Shown one piece after another: positions 1 through 8,352 of a stretch of DNA of 64,000 nt; position 1 is the stretch's first letter; each line of letters begins with the position of its first letter. Source of the stretch: Bog-473 sp963741995 (GTDB lineage Bacteria; Actinomycetota; Acidimicrobiia; Acidimicrobiales; RAAP-2). The position numbers and the translations under genes are program-made. Under the pieces are notes generated by a model. That model was given only the letters and a program-made list of their open reading frames with translations. It ran no database searches and was not told the DNA's origin. Location: positions 310,001-374,000 of the forward strand of contig CAVUKI010000007.1 of the NCBI GenBank assembly GCA_963741995.1, in the 5' to 3' direction.

Positions 1-70
1 GATTCAATCGGTCGGCTCTACAAGGGAGCGGACGGAGATGGCAGAGTTTCCCAGAAGGTAGGCAGACCTG

Positions 71-1165
71 TTGGACAATGAGCAATCCGTGGGCCTTGGT
101 CACCTCGCTACGCGGGGGCACAGCGGGTCGCGCCCAGAGAGCGTCGATCGGCCGGATGAACCGAGTGCCGGGCTCAGCCAACCGCTGATCCCAGCTCCGG
201 CCCTTGGACCACGTGCAACCCGGGTTCGACGTCCCGCATCCTTTTGGGTTTCCAATTTCCTCTGGATCGTGCTTGGAGCCGCGTGTGTCGTTGGCTTGGC
301 AACCGGACTCCTCGTCTGGCGTCTCGGCAGGAGCGACTCCTCAACTTCTCCAAATCAATCGGAACAGGAAATGTCGGCTCCTCCGGGCTACACAAATCAA
401 CAGCTGATCCTCGCCGACGGATTTTCCGGCGCGGGCCTGGATACTCAAAATTGGAGCACATACTTGGCCGCTCAAGGCATCATTTGGAACAATTACGGCC
501 GACTCCCGGCGCCGTACTCGGGTCCAAATTCTTCGCCTTTGGAAGACGAGTTGGCAATGTTCGGGCCAAGCCAAGTGACTGTGCACAACGGCCTCACGCT
601 CACCGCACAGGCCAACACCACAAGGTTCGCCAAGACCTACCCGTGGATCAGCGGCGTCGCGACGACTGAAGGCAAGGTCTCCCTACCTGCCACCGGTTGG
701 TACGTTCAAGTGAAGGCAAAGATGCCCGACATGACGGCGGGTATGTGGCCAGCCATCTGGTTCATGCCCGATACTTCGACCAGCACCGTGCCCGAGATCG
801 ATCTCTTTGAGGGCGGCTGGAAGTCGGCCGATCCGAACGAGACGATGCACGCCGACTACGGTGGCGGCGCAAGCCAGTACGCGGGCTACCGCGACATTGT
901 CTATGACACCGGATCGGACCTTGCTGCGGGGTACCACGTCTACGGGATTCAGTACATCCCCAACGTGTCGGTCAAATACTTCTTCGACGGCAAGATGGTG
1001 TTCGAACAGTTGGCCTCGGATAAAGGCGGTGTCGCTGCGGGCACGTACGAGCTCCTCCTCCAGCTGCAGGTCGCATCACAGCAGACATCGCAGTGGCACA
1101 CCGTTCCTACAGCAGCCACCCCGTCGGTGAGCATGGACGTCGCCGAGGTGCAGGCGTACTCGTAA
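71..1165 (+). CDS. Membrane-anchored family GH16 glycoside hydrolase
   Basis: This 364-residue protein has a ~55-residue cytoplasmic N-terminus, one hydrophobic segment (about residues 57-84) and an extracytoplasmic catalytic domain. The GH16 active-site motif EIDLFE lies at residues 242-247, with E242 the expected nucleophile, D244 the helper and E247 the acid/base. GH16 enzymes cleave beta-1,3/1,4-glucans, laminarin and galactans; the exact substrate cannot be read here. The start is a TTG preceded by GAAGGTAGG. Its neighbour downstream is convergent, so it is probably monocistronic. Base composition looks lower in GC than the genes after it. The family call is strong, the substrate unknown. 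Confidence 0.85.
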   Translation: MDNEQSVGLGHLATRGHSGSRPESVDRPDEPSAGLSQPLIPAPALGPRATRVRRPASFWVSNFLWIVLGAACVVGLATGLLVWRLGRSDSSTSPNQSEQEMSAPPGYTNQQLILADGFSGAGLDTQNWSTYLAAQGIIWNNYGRLPAPYSGPNSSPLEDELAMFGPSQVTVHNGLTLTAQANTTRFAKTYPWISGVATTEGKVSLPATGWYVQVKAKMPDMTAGMWPAIWFMPDTSTSTVPEIDLFEGGWKSADPNETMHADYGGGASQYAGYRDIVYDTGSDLAAGYHVYGIQYIPNVSVKYFFDGKMVFEQLASDKGGVAAGTYELLLQLQVASQQTSQWHTVPTAATPSVSMDVAEVQAYS

Positions 1166-1387
1166 GTGGCGGGACGAAGGCCTGTTCGCTCAGGTCTTCG
1201 TTTCGCTCCAGCATCGCGGGTGTCGCAACTACCTGGTGCATTCCAGCTGTTGCGATGGTCTGAGGGGGCTCACCCATTGTTTCCAGGCCGTCGACCGACC
1301 TCTCTCGTCAGCACGCACCCGACCGACCTCCAGTCATTCACCGGTCGTGATTGGTCAGCACGTTCGGAAGGACAATCGTCGTCACGG

Positions 1388-2860
1388 TCACCGACCGACC
1401 TTGTCCAGGAACGGAACCAGATGGCTGAAGAAGATGTTGTTCGGGTACGCACCGGCCGGATCGTTGTGGGCGTAGGTGTTGTGCTCGTCGATGAGGGTCA
1501 GGTGGCTCATCGGAATCTCCGACTGTTGCGCCAGGATCTTCGTGGCGGTGAGCACTCCGGGTCCGCCCAGGTGGGCGGCGAAGGCGTAGATCAGCAGGCT
1601 GTGCGGCAGATCGTGGCCCATGGTGGATTTGACCTGGAGGACGCTCTGCGCCGGGTTGGCGTTGCCGTCGGCGACCGCGGCGGTGTCGTCGGTCAGGCGC
1701 TGCGGGAAGTACCACTCGGTTCCGTCCGCGTTGTTGACCCCCGAGCCCGAGAACATCTTGGCGAACCGCTTGATCGGCGTCAGCGCCCCCGTGCCGTCCC
1801 AGCCGTGGATCGGGCCCTGGGACGACAGACCCTCCCCGAGGTGCGCCTGGGCCGCCTCGAGAGCCGGAGGCGAGGTGGCGACATTGAGGGCGTAGCCGTA
1901 CTGGCCGATGTTGGAGACGCCGACCGGCGGGACGATGTCGGTGGGCAGGAGCCCTGAGGTCTGGCCCAGAGAGGGCGCGTTGGGATCGAGCAAGGCCGCA
2001 GACGACCCGGTGGCCTCGAACAGGCCGGCGAAGGGCGCCGTGATCCCGCCGAAGCTCAGCCAGGGGGACGCCGACGGTGCATCGAGAGCCTGCAGCTCCT
2101 GCGTCGCCAGCGCAGCTGTCATGGGTGCGGGCGCGCCGCTGGCGCTGAGCGCCTCCGGCGCCGGGCTACTGGCCCCGTCGATGTACACGAGGCCCGCCAG
2201 TTGATCGGCTCCGGGCTTCCCGTTGAAGTCCCACGTGGCATAGGCGGTGACGACCGAACCACCGAGGGAGTGGCCACCGAGCACGACCTTGCCGCCCAGC
2301 TTCTTGGCGGCCCCGATCACCGTGTGCAGGTCCTGGACGGCCACGTTCATCCCCCAGTTCTTGGCGAACTCGACGGTCGAGTTCGGGATCATCTGGAAGT
2401 GATGCGAAATCTCCGGGTCCTTGAGGTAGCCGAGGTAGTAGTCGAAGAGCTGGGTCGACGTGGCCTTCCCCTCCTTGAAGAGGTTGAGCTCTGATTGGTC
2501 CTCGAGCAGGTTCTCACGGCGCTCGACCGACCACACCTGCCAGCCCGGCGTCTTGGACACGATCCATTTGGCGAGCGGCACGAAGTAGGCGCTGCCGGCC
2601 GATGTCCCCGGTTCCAGGACGAGCACGTTCTTGGCGGTGCTCGGACCGATCTTGACGACCCCGACCTTGTTGTAGTGCGCCGGCGTGTTCGGTGCGGCGT
2701 AGCTCGGCATCCAGGTCACCGAGAGAGGCGCTGTGGTCGCCCCACTCGAACTGGCCGACGCGAGTGATGCGGGAGCGCAGGCGGCGACAAGTGCGAGCAG
2801 GGAGAGGACGGCCGTTCCGGCAAGCAGCGCTCTTGACGACCCAATTCGTACTCCGAACAA
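1388..2860 (-). CDS. Exported alpha/beta-hydrolase lipoprotein
   Basis: A 490-residue protein with a lipoprotein signal: a hydrophobic stretch ending in LVAAC, with the lipidated Cys at about residue 28. The catalytic domain carries the nucleophile elbow GHSLGG (Ser about residue 198) of alpha/beta hydrolases. A C-terminal His in the segment around LIDEHNTYAHND is a plausible triad member. The start chosen is a TTG at 2860 because AAGGAG lies six bases upstream and the signal peptide follows at once; the open frame runs 73 codons further upstream without a credible signal. It probably acts on esters or lipids outside the cell. The substrate is unknown. Confidence 0.8.
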   Translation of the reverse strand: MFGVRIGSSRALLAGTAVLSLLALVAACAPASLASASSSGATTAPLSVTWMPSYAAPNTPAHYNKVGVVKIGPSTAKNVLVLEPGTSAGSAYFVPLAKWIVSKTPGWQVWSVERRENLLEDQSELNLFKEGKATSTQLFDYYLGYLKDPEISHHFQMIPNSTVEFAKNWGMNVAVQDLHTVIGAAKKLGGKVVLGGHSLGGSVVTAYATWDFNGKPGADQLAGLVYIDGASSPAPEALSASGAPAPMTAALATQELQALDAPSASPWLSFGGITAPFAGLFEATGSSAALLDPNAPSLGQTSGLLPTDIVPPVGVSNIGQYGYALNVATSPPALEAAQAHLGEGLSSQGPIHGWDGTGALTPIKRFAKMFSGSGVNNADGTEWYFPQRLTDDTAAVADGNANPAQSVLQVKSTMGHDLPHSLLIYAFAAHLGGPGVLTATKILAQQSEIPMSHLTLIDEHNTYAHNDPAGAYPNNIFFSHLVPFLDKVGR

Positions 2861-2995
2861 GTTCCGCTCCTTTGGTGTGCCTGCAACCGGGCTGGTTGCG
2901 CCGGTATGCCTCGCTGAGGGTGGCCCGAAGGACATCTGCTTAGTACACATGGACCGATGCTCGGTGGCACGGATGGCACCCGGTTGTTGCAGACG

Positions 2996-3032
2996 CGACC
3001 GTGCCCCCGGATTTCTCGCGGGGGCACGGTCG
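2996..3032 (-). terminator. 13-bp perfect hairpin after the repeat-protein gene
   Basis: CGACCGTGCCCCC (2996-3008) pairs perfectly with its reverse complement at 3020-3032 across an 11-nt loop. It begins 21 nt beyond the stop codon of the leftward gene ending at 3054. No U-tract follows, which is common for actinobacterial terminators. The core GTGCCCCC/GGGGGCAC also recurs in the hairpins found at 53-63 kb. Confidence 0.7.
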
Positions 3033-3053
3033 AGATGCACGTGGCGGTTCCGG

Positions 3054-4589
3054 CTATGTGTTGCTGCCGGCGATTCCAATCACGGGCTTGTTGAGGGTGG
3101 TGGATCCGGTGGATCCCCAGAAGAAGGCGTCCCCGTAGTTGAAGATGCCGCCGTCACTGGCTGTTTCCCAATACCCCTGACCGTCAGGCGTCGAAGCCAT
3201 TCCGACGACGGGCTTGTTCAGGGGCATGGAAGCGGGCGAACCGAAGAACGGCGCATGGAAAGCAAACAGGCCGCCGTCGCTCGCCACCTCCCAGTAGCCA
3301 CCGGTGGCCTGGTCACCTGCGATGCCGACGATGGGCTTGTTCAACGGCTTGCCGCCCATTGAACCCAGGAAGCCGGCGTCGCCGTAGTTGAAGATCCCGC
3401 CGTCGCTCGCCACCTCCCAGTAGCCGAGGCCGTCGGGTGAGCTTGCGATTCCCACCACCGGTTTGTTGAGGGGCTTGCCGCCCATTGAGCCGTACAACTT
3501 TGCGTCACCGAAGTTGAAGATGCCGCCGTCGGCAGCGACCTCCCAGTAGCCGAGCCCGTCCGGCGTGGCCACCATGCCGACGACGGGCGCATTGAGGGGC
3601 TTGCCCCCCATTGAGCCGAAGAACGGGGCGTTGAAGGCAAACAGGCCGCCGTCCGACCCCACCTCCCAGTAGCCACCGGTGCGTGGGTCAGCCGCGATCG
3701 CCACGATGGGTGCGTTGAGCGGCTTGCCCCCCATTGAGCCGAAGAACGGGGCGTCGTACGAGAAAATGCCGCCATCGGACGCGGCCAACCAGTAGCCGTA
3801 CGTGACGGAGACCTGATTGGCGGCCAACGAATCCTCCAGCGAGAAATACGTCGACTGGCCGGGGTTCAGGCCCCCGGTGAAGTTGACGTTCCCCGTGTCG
3901 GTGTCGCTGCTGATATTGGAGAACGTGTTGGCAGGACCCTGGTAATCACTGCCGTTCGGGTCCGCACCCGTCGGGCCCGCAGCGCCGGCCAACTGTGCGG
4001 CACTGCAATACGTGCCGCCTGCCCACACCGGTGGTTCACCTGCGCCACCGACCTGGCCGCCACCGCCTCCTCCGACGGCGGCCGTGTCGGAGCCGCCCGT
4101 CGCGTAGGTGCAGATGCCGTCACCCTCGAAAGCGAACAGTGGGGTCTGTGTCGACTCGCCGGACAGTTGGATCGCATAAATCGGCTTGCTCGACTCGTTC
4201 ACGATCCCGACGAGTGTGTCGTCGATGTCGTCGTACGGCGTTTGCTGACCCGCCGTCGGTGGTGTGACTCCGGCTGCCTGGTTGTTGGGATCTTGCAGCA
4301 CTTGCTCGCCGTTGTTGCTGATCACGATGACCAGACCGCAGCTGGCGTCGTAGCCGATTTGGGGGCACTCGTTGAACGGTGCGGTAGTTGAAGTCCCAGG
4401 GAATCCGGGGGCGTTGTGAGCGACGCCGGACCCGGTGTAGTGGGGCACGACCTTCGGATCAGCCGCTCCCGCGTGGGTGGGTATGAGAACTGCGACGGCG
4501 GCGAATGCCATCAGCAGCACTGCAGCACCTAGAGCTCGTAAGGATCGTGACCCCCTTGAACTCGGAATCATGGCATCTCGAATGTGCAC
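3054..4589 (-). CDS. Secreted protein with six ~41-residue GYWEVASDGG repeats
   Basis: A 511-residue protein with a Sec signal peptide (about residues 16-42, ending HAGA-ADP). A non-repetitive N-terminal half contains a Gly-rich patch. Six tandem repeats of about 41 residues then fill residues ~265-511. Each repeat begins GYWEVASDGGIFNYGDA and ends GSMGGKPLNKPVVGIA, like one blade of a beta-propeller. Such repeats are common in exported proteins of Acidimicrobiia and some other actinobacteria; no activity is known to me. The GTG start at 4589 has AGGGGG five bases upstream. It is probably a surface or cell-wall protein. The repeats are recent enough to be visible at DNA level, so assemblies may collapse them. 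Confidence 0.8.
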   Translation of the reverse strand: MHIRDAMIPSSRGSRSLRALGAAVLLMAFAAVAVLIPTHAGAADPKVVPHYTGSGVAHNAPGFPGTSTTAPFNECPQIGYDASCGLVIVISNNGEQVLQDPNNQAAGVTPPTAGQQTPYDDIDDTLVGIVNESSKPIYAIQLSGESTQTPLFAFEGDGICTYATGGSDTAAVGGGGGGQVGGAGEPPVWAGGTYCSAAQLAGAAGPTGADPNGSDYQGPANTFSNISSDTDTGNVNFTGGLNPGQSTYFSLEDSLAANQVSVTYGYWLAASDGGIFSYDAPFFGSMGGKPLNAPIVAIAADPRTGGYWEVGSDGGLFAFNAPFFGSMGGKPLNAPVVGMVATPDGLGYWEVAADGGIFNFGDAKLYGSMGGKPLNKPVVGIASSPDGLGYWEVASDGGIFNYGDAGFLGSMGGKPLNKPIVGIAGDQATGGYWEVASDGGLFAFHAPFFGSPASMPLNKPVVGMASTPDGQGYWETASDGGIFNYGDAFFWGSTGSTTLNKPVIGIAGSNT

Positions 4590-5049
4590 GAAAACCCCCT
4601 AGACGATCATCCTCTTTGCGCTCAGTTTCGACGTTGCTCTGAGTATTCGACCAGGCCAGGTGGAAGGTGTCAACTGTCTTTGCCGTCGGCGCGGTGACGT
4701 CATGCGAGCTCGCCCACTCTTGGCTCACTCAAGTCGTCGCTCATCCGTTGGCCGCGGCGGGTCCCGAAAGCCGCGGTCGGGGCCCGACGAGCGTCATGCC
4801 ACGGGTCAACACACTCGCAGGTCAAGAGGATTGACTCGTCATGTGGTGACCGCCCTCGGTCGCGACCGATTCCGCCCACATGCCGCCTCGCCGTCGAACC
4901 GGCACACCTCTTCACCCCGCACCCCGTCGGACGAGGCGGGTTCGTCGGGCTTCATGAGCCAGGACTGCGTCGCCCACGCGAAGTGCCCCGTGGTGAGTGA
5001 CCGTGGTGATCGTCAGTTCGAAGGACGGCGAGCTCGACGGGCCGGCCGG
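4590..5049. other. 460-nt gene-poor spacer
   Basis: The spacer lies between the start of the repeat-protein gene and the end of the next leftward gene. Several open frames cross it in both directions, but none has a credible start, codon pattern or recognisable product. It should hold the promoter of the repeat-protein gene. A 12-bp palindrome CGGTCGCGACCG lies around 4857-4868; its role is unknown. Confidence 0.4.
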
Positions 5050-6048
5050 TTACCTCTTGTCCAGCTTGCCGATCTCCTTGAACCAACCGAGCGTCGTCGT
5101 CAAACCTTCATCGAGGCTGATGGGGCTGTAGCCCAACCGCTTGTAGGTCTTCGAGTCTTCGAGCTTCCGCCGGTCCGGCCGTGCCTTCGCCGCTTTCTCT
5201 GCGATCGCCACCAGCGTCGGCCCGAACACGTTGGCGAGTTCCGGGTCGTCCGAGGGCTCGACGTCGACGACCTCGTGGTCGAGTCCGGCGAGTTGGCCCA
5301 TGCGGTTGCAGGCGTTGGCGATGCTCACGACGTCCTCGGGCCGGCCGTCGAGCATGTAGCGCTCGCCGGAGACGCCCTTGTCCAGCGCCAGGATGCATCC
5401 CCGGGCGATGTCCTCGCCGTAGACCCAACTCACCGGGAACTTCAGATAGCGCTCAATGCGCCCCCGCGCCGCGGACAGCAGGACGCGGTTGAAGCTCGTC
5501 ATCCCGAGCGCGTTGCTCACGACCGGTGAGGGGCCGAAGATGGCGCCGGGATGCGTGCTCACGACGTCCCTTCCCTTCTCCGCTCGGGCCATGGCGTCGA
5601 GGAAGGCCGCCATCTTGGTGATGGTGTACGGATCGGAGCTCGGCTCCTTCGTGATAGGTGCGTCCTCGCGGTCGAGTCCGCCCGCAGTGTCGAAGAACGT
5701 GCCGGTGCTGACGGCGACGACCCGTCCCAGATCGACGGCCTCTGCCGCGTCGAGGACGTTCTTGGTGCCGTTGATGTTGACGGCCTCGAAGTCAGCCAGG
5801 TTCTGGCTGGCGCCGCCCAACAGCGCGGCGCAGTGGATGATGGAGTCGGACCCTCGGGCTGCCCGCACCACGGCGTCGGCATCAGTGACGTCGCCCGTCA
5901 CCACTTCGACGCCCAGCGCTGCCAGCGGTGCTGTGTCCGCCGCCTCCCGGGCGAGCGCCCGGACAGTGTCACCGCGCTCGGTCGACAATTTGCAGATGTT
6001 GGCGCCGGCCAATCCGGTGGCGCCGGTCACGAGGACCGTCTGGCTCAT
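5050..6048 (-). CDS. NAD(P)-dependent epimerase/dehydratase (extended SDR)
   Basis: A 332-residue extended short-chain dehydrogenase. The N-terminal nucleotide-binding motif TGATGLAG is at residues 7-14, and the catalytic YxxxK appears as YTITK near residue 145. The C-terminal half is the variable substrate domain. Family members act on nucleotide sugars, flavonoid-like ketones or 3-beta-hydroxysteroids; the substrate here cannot be assigned. Its ATG overlaps the stop of the upstream CMD-fold gene by four bases, so the two are co-transcribed and probably translationally coupled. Confidence 0.8.
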   Translation of the reverse strand: MSQTVLVTGATGLAGANICKLSTERGDTVRALAREAADTAPLAALGVEVVTGDVTDADAVVRAARGSDSIIHCAALLGGASQNLADFEAVNINGTKNVLDAAEAVDLGRVVAVSTGTFFDTAGGLDREDAPITKEPSSDPYTITKMAAFLDAMARAEKGRDVVSTHPGAIFGPSPVVSNALGMTSFNRVLLSAARGRIERYLKFPVSWVYGEDIARGCILALDKGVSGERYMLDGRPEDVVSIANACNRMGQLAGLDHEVVDVEPSDDPELANVFGPTLVAIAEKAAKARPDRRKLEDSKTYKRLGYSPISLDEGLTTTLGWFKEIGKLDKR

Positions 6049-6650
6049 GCCGATGCCTTCACGGCCGGCAGGTCGGGCTTGGCCGCGTCCACCTGGTCAG
6101 CGCTGTAGGGGATGACGGGCTCGCCCGTGCCGTAGAGGTCCAGGGTGTGGAGGAAGCGATGCAGCCCCATGGCGTTGGCACAGGCGAATCCCAGCTCCAC
6201 GATCTGCGCCGACGTGAAGACCTCACCGAGCTTGCGATAGGTCTCGTCGTCGATGGCATGGTGATCGGCTGACAGCAGGTCCAGGAACTCCACGGCGAGC
6301 CGCTCCTGCTCGGTCAGATCGCCCCCGTGGCCGGGAGCAATGAGGCAGGCGACGTCCTCGTCCGAGATGGAGTCGTGCTTCCTCGATTGGCTGCAGGGCT
6401 GGCACTCGCCCAGCTGGGCACTCCGGATGCGCAACAACTCAGTGATCCGCCCGCCGAGTAGGGCGTTCTTCCCGAAGCTCTGTCGCGCCATGTTGACCAT
6501 CATGATCTGCGACGTCTTGTAGGCAAAGATCTGCAGCGGGATCGGCGTGGCGTAGGTACCGGCGGCCACCCCTTCCTCGATAATGCTGCGAACCTCGGGT
6601 GTCATCTCTTCCAGCGGCATCGGCTCGATCCTCGGCATGTCAACCCCCAT
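6045..6650 (-). CDS. Carboxymuconolactone decarboxylase-family (AhpD-like) protein
   Basis: A 201-residue all-helical protein with the CxxC motif of the CMD/AhpD fold (ECQPC near residue 82), flanked by the usual helices. AhpD-like members use this Cys pair in peroxidase-type thiol chemistry; others are gamma-carboxymuconolactone decarboxylases. The CxxC points to the redox branch. It heads a two-gene leftward operon with the SDR at 5050-6048. The start at 6650 or an ATG four codons later (6638, with GGGGG just upstream) cannot be decided. Confidence 0.75.
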   Translation of the reverse strand: MGVDMPRIEPMPLEEMTPEVRSIIEEGVAAGTYATPIPLQIFAYKTSQIMMVNMARQSFGKNALLGGRITELLRIRSAQLGECQPCSQSRKHDSISDEDVACLIAPGHGGDLTEQERLAVEFLDLLSADHHAIDDETYRKLGEVFTSAQIVELGFACANAMGLHRFLHTLDLYGTGEPVIPYSADQVDAAKPDLPAVKASA

Positions 6651-6690
6651 CCGCCCCCGGGTGCGACCGCGGAGACCTCGCTCAATTGGT

Positions 6691-6711
6691 GACGTTGCCT
6701 ACTGTAACGTC
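6691..6711. promoter_or_regulatory. Candidate operator in a divergent promoter
   Basis: Six-base inverted arms GACGTT (6691-6696) and AACGTC (6706-6711), with a 9-bp spacer, lie in the 66-bp gap between the leftward CMD/SDR operon and the rightward SDR gene. TACTGT at 6700-6705 could be a -10 for the rightward gene. The position suggests shared control of both units; no cognate regulator is adjacent. Confidence 0.35.
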
Positions 6712-6716
6712 GCTTC

Positions 6717-7523
6717 GTGCCCCTTGACCCATCCGCAGTGCTCTTGACAGATCGTGTTGCAGTCGTGACTGGAGGCGGCTCCGGCATCGGCCGCGGCATC
6801 GCAAACGGCTTCGCCGCCTTCGGGGCGAAGGTGGCGATCTGGGAGAAGAACCCGGAGACATCGGCGGCTGCGGCCAAGGAAGTCGGCGGCCTTTCGATTC
6901 CGACCGACGTCCGCGAGTCCGCCGAGGTCGACCGCGCGCTCGAACAAACCGTGGCCGAGCTCGGTCCCGTGAGCATCCTGGTCAACAATGCCGGGGGTGT
7001 GTTCTCTTCGCCGCTCCTCGAGACCACGGAGAACGGGTGGGATGCGCTCTATCGGGCCAACCTCAAGCACGTGATCCTGTGCACGCAGCGGGTGGCCCGG
7101 GTCATGGTCGAGCACAAGATCGGCGGCAGCATCATGAGCGTGACCTCCATTGAGGGTGTGCGCGCCGCGCCGGGCTATGCGGCCTACGCCGCCGCGAAGG
7201 CCGGGGTGATCAACTACACCAAGACGGCGGCGCTCGAGTTGGCACACCTCGGCATACGCGTCAACGCCTTGGCGCCCGACATCACCATGACCGAGGGCAT
7301 CGCCGCGATTGCTCCGGACACCGGCGGCAGGTTCGGCCTGACGGTGCCGATGGGCCGGGCCGGCCATGTCGACGAGATGGCCGGCGCCGCCATCTTCCTG
7401 GCCGGCGAATCGTCCAGCTACGTCACCGGCCAAACCATCCATGTGGACGGCGGTACGCACGCCGGGAGCGGCTGGTACCACCACGTGGAGACGGGCGAGT
7501 ACGTCCTCGGCCCGTCCTCGTAA
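6717..7523 (+). CDS. Classical short-chain dehydrogenase/reductase
   Basis: A 268-residue classical SDR. The cofactor motif TGGGSGIG lies at residues 18-25, NNAG near residue 91, and the active site Ser-Tyr-Lys appears as S..YAAAK with Tyr near 160. The C-terminus keeps the Rossmann-fold end VTGQTIHVDGG. It would oxidise or reduce an alcohol/ketone with NAD(P)(H), in the cytoplasm. GTG start; no SD is evident, and a possible -10 lies close upstream. It faces the leftward CMD/SDR pair across a short divergent promoter and converges with another SDR 8 nt downstream. Confidence 0.85.
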   Translation: MPLDPSAVLLTDRVAVVTGGGSGIGRGIANGFAAFGAKVAIWEKNPETSAAAAKEVGGLSIPTDVRESAEVDRALEQTVAELGPVSILVNNAGGVFSSPLLETTENGWDALYRANLKHVILCTQRVARVMVEHKIGGSIMSVTSIEGVRAAPGYAAYAAAKAGVINYTKTAALELAHLGIRVNALAPDITMTEGIAAIAPDTGGRFGLTVPMGRAGHVDEMAGAAIFLAGESSSYVTGQTIHVDGGTHAGSGWYHHVETGEYVLGPSS

Positions 7524-7531
7524 CAGACAGG

Positions 7532-8320
7532 TCAGCCATCCCCTCCGAGCCCGACGTGGGCTGACATCCCACCGTCGACGGAGATCATCTGGCCCGTGAT
7601 GTAGCGGGACTCGTCAGAGGCCAGGAACACCACGACGTCAGCGATGTCCTCGGGCTGGCCGACGGACGGCGTCAAGACGGCTTTGCCCAGTCCGGCCACC
7701 ATCTTCTCGTCGAGGTGGGCGCGTACCGCGTCCGTGATGATCAGGCCGGGCAGGATCGTGTTGACCCGGATGCCCCGCTTGCCGTGACTCGTCGCCACGT
7801 ACATGGTCAGGGCATTGACGCCGGCCTTGGAGACGCCGTAGGCCGTCCGGGTCCGGTCGCCCTTGAGCGACGCGCCCGACGACATGTTGATGATGGAGCC
7901 CCCACCACCGCGCACCATCTCCGGAACGGCATGCTTGCAGGTGAGCATCTGGCTGCGGAGGTTCACCTGCATGGTGCGCTCCCAGACCTCGAGGGAGAGC
8001 TCAGTGACCGCAGTGTCACGCGTGAGGAAGTCCGAGTCGGTGAGCGCGGCGTTGTTGTGCAAGACGTGCACGCCACCGAAGTTGGACGTGGCGGCACCGA
8101 TCGTGGCCACCACCTGCGCTTCAACGGAGAGGTCAGCTTGGAACGCCAGAGCGCGGCCGCCGGCCGCCGCAATCCCCTGCGTGACTCGCTCGGCCGCCGC
8201 CGCGTCGATGTCGACCACCAGGACCGCCGCACCCTCGCGGGCCAGGGCACGCGCGGTCGCCCCGCCGATGCCTCCGCCGCCCCCGGTGACGATCGCGACC
8301 TTGTCGATGAGACGTTCCAT
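7532..8320 (-). CDS. Classical short-chain dehydrogenase/reductase
   Basis: A 262-residue classical SDR with TGGGGGIG at residues 12-19. The usual NNAG is HNNAA here, and the active-site YxxxK is YGVSK. The end (ITGQMISVDGG) matches the family. The ATG has GGAGGG about eight bases upstream. It is a different subgroup from the SDR it converges with, so this is not a recent duplication. The substrate is unknown. It precedes the GH13 gene (end at 8353) but is read leftward after it with a 32-bp gap, so it may be the last gene of the PhyH-GH13-SDR transcript. Confidence 0.85.
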   Translation of the reverse strand: MERLIDKVAIVTGGGGGIGGATARALAREGAAVLVVDIDAAAAERVTQGIAAAGGRALAFQADLSVEAQVVATIGAATSNFGGVHVLHNNAALTDSDFLTRDTAVTELSLEVWERTMQVNLRSQMLTCKHAVPEMVRGGGGSIINMSSGASLKGDRTRTAYGVSKAGVNALTMYVATSHGKRGIRVNTILPGLIITDAVRAHLDEKMVAGLGKAVLTPSVGQPEDIADVVVFLASDESRYITGQMISVDGGMSAHVGLGGDG

Positions 8321-8352
8321 GTAGTCCTTCCCTCCGTTGTGATGTGAATGCC

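Noticed and set aside
2861..3079. 73-codon extension of the lipoprotein hydrolase
   Set aside because: It contains no signal sequence and crosses the terminator of the neighbouring gene; TTG 2860 has an ideal SD.
4660..5529. 289-residue rightward frame
   Set aside because: It overlaps the SDR on the opposite strand and shows shadow composition (Arg-rich, no motif).
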